Shown one piece after another: positions 62,932 through 64,000 of a DNA stretch of 64,000 nucleotides (positions are counted from its first letter, which is position 1; each line of letters starts with the position of its first letter). The notes below the pieces were generated by a model. That model searched no databases. It saw nothing but the letters and a program-made list of their open reading frames with translations, and was not told the DNA's origin. This DNA is from Gammaproteobacteria bacterium (GTDB taxonomy: Bacteria; Pseudomonadota; Gammaproteobacteria; Pseudomonadales; Pseudohongiellaceae): contig SHZK01000004.1 of NCBI GenBank assembly GCA_009692305.1, positions 1-64,000 on the forward strand, read 5' to 3'. The translations under genes and the position numbers were made by a program.

Positions 62932-64000
62932 ATGAGCAAAAAAACTCACCAGCCGTTGCGCTTTGGTTATCCCGAGAAATCTGGTTTGTATGATCCGGCT
63001 TATGAAAAAGATTCATGCGGTGTTGGGTTCGTTGCCAATATAAAAGGCAAGCCCAGTCATCAAATCATGCTGGATGCCTACCACCTGAATTCAAGAATGG
63101 ATCATCGCGGCGGTTGCGGCTTCGAGGCCAACACCGGCGATGGCGCCGGAATCCTGATGGCGCTGCCCCACGGTTTCTTCCACAAAATTGCCGAGCAGGA
63201 ACTGGGCGCCGAGTTGCCCGCTGCTGGCCAGTATGCCGTCGGTAATATTTTCCTGCCGCAACTGAAAGCTGAGCGGGAAAAATGTCGCAAGGTGATCAAT
63301 GCGATCATCATGGAAGAAGGCCAACATCTGGTGGGATGGCGCAAGGTGCCGATTGATGCCAAAGGTGCCGACGTAGGCCCGGCCGCGCTCATGGCACAAC
63401 CACAAATAGAACAACTGTTTGTTAGTGCGGCGATTGGTCTCAGTACCGAAAACTTCGAACGCAAGCTTTACATAATCCGTAAACGATTTACGCACGCGCT
63501 ACGGCTCGAATCCGGCCTGAAAGAAGCGAAACAGCTCTACGCCTGCAGCCTTTCTACCAAAGTTATCGTCTATAAAGGGATGCTCACACCGGGGCAGCTG
63601 TTTCCTTTTTACAAGGACCTGATCAATCCAGATTTCGAAACACATCTGGCAATGGTGCACTCACGTTTCAGCACCAACACATTTCCCTCGTGGGATCGTG
63701 CGCAGCCGAATCGTTTCATGAGCCACAACGGTGAAATCAACACCTTGCGCGGTAACGTCAACTCCATGGTGTCGCGCCAGGGCACAGTGCGCACCGAAGT
63801 TTTCGGCAAGAAACTGAATAGCCTGTTCCCTATCATCGATGCGGATTGCTCTGACTCTGGCAGTTTCGATGCAGTGCTCGAATTCCTGTTGCTTTCCGGG
63901 CGCTCCTTGCAGGAAGCCGTGATGATGATGATTCCGGAAGCCTGGCAGTCTGATGACAACATGGATCAGGCCAAGAAAGATTTCTATGAATTTCACTCCG
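62932..64000 (+). CDS. gltB: Glutamate synthase (NADPH) large subunit, N-terminal part
   Basis: The frame is open from ATG 62932 to the window edge (356 codons), so the gene is cut by the window, not damaged. The glutaminase (GATase type II) domain starts at Cys29 in EKDSCGVGF after a short propeptide, then MDHRGGCGFEANTGDGAGIL, HSRFSTNTFPSWDRAQPNRF and NGEINTLRGN, all diagnostic of GltB. It moves the amide nitrogen of glutamine to 2-oxoglutarate together with GltD (gene expected downstream). Cytoplasmic nitrogen assimilation. Confidence 0.95.
   Translation, partial: MSKKTHQPLRFGYPEKSGLYDPAYEKDSCGVGFVANIKGKPSHQIMLDAYHLNSRMDHRGGCGFEANTGDGAGILMALPHGFFHKIAEQELGAELPAAGQYAVGNIFLPQLKAEREKCRKVINAIIMEEGQHLVGWRKVPIDAKGADVGPAALMAQPQIEQLFVSAAIGLSTENFERKLYIIRKRFTHALRLESGLKEAKQLYACSLSTKVIVYKGMLTPGQLFPFYKDLINPDFETHLAMVHSRFSTNTFPSWDRAQPNRFMSHNGEINTLRGNVNSMVSRQGTVRTEVFGKKLNSLFPIIDADCSDSGSFDAVLEFLLLSGRSLQEAVMMMIPEAWQSDDNMDQAKKDFYEFHS

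Overview
The window reads as the chromosome of a free-living, probably marine, gammaproteobacterium of medium GC content. The pointers are glcB, rlmJ, grxC, gltB, MarC and TerC proteins, several Tat-exported enzymes, many lipoproteins, a sulfatase and two TonB-dependent receptor-type proteins. Family-level placement is inference only. No rRNA, tRNA, CRISPR array or prophage was seen.

Layout. 0-3.4 kb is a decaying signalling locus: the 3' end of an IS3-family transposase abuts a response regulator whose EAL domain is cut off, next to a hybrid histidine kinase that has lost its HisKA domain and frame. 3.5-10 kb holds an exported HpcH/HpaI-type aldolase, a candidate selenoprotein (in-frame TGA followed by a SECIS-like hairpin), a PaaK-like adenylating enzyme, an OYE-family flavin enzyme and an NHL-propeller protein, with a 142-bp duplicated gene-end/terminator segment. 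10.3-22.9 kb holds malate synthase G, small exported proteins, a metallo-beta-lactamase-fold hydrolase, lipoproteins, a sulfatase, a Tat-exported dienelactone hydrolase and a Tat-exported NHL propeller. 22.9-27.3 kb is mixed housekeeping and accessory genes: rlmJ, MazG-like, amidase, GNAT, TerB-like and an SMR pump. 27.5-34.2 kb holds a TonB-receptor-like protein with a glycine-rich insert, grxC, a translationally coupled ATP-grasp/GNAT pair, and a TPR-like protein interrupted by an amber codon. 34.4-44.6 kb holds small conserved proteins, a short asparaginase-like protein, a beta-helix lipoprotein, TerC, MarC, an alpha/beta hydrolase, an EamA transporter, an HNH nuclease and an SDR. 44.7-56.7 kb has a TonB-dependent receptor followed by a run of minus-strand exported degradative enzymes: GDPD, DUF1080, amidohydrolase, an M1-M28-PDZ double peptidase, a propeller lipoprotein and a PLP enzyme. 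56.9-62.2 kb is a five-gene operon for a periplasmic molybdenum hydroxylase with its own membrane cytochrome b. The window ends inside gltB.

Three intergenic palindromic elements (10.35, 20.3 and 38.5 kb) share a core, but each carries its own self-complementary outer arms. The strongest candidate for something unusual is the TGA-containing thioredoxin-fold gene at 4750-5901. The ATP-grasp/GNAT pair and the periplasmic molybdoenzyme operon are the best candidates for uncharacterised pathways.
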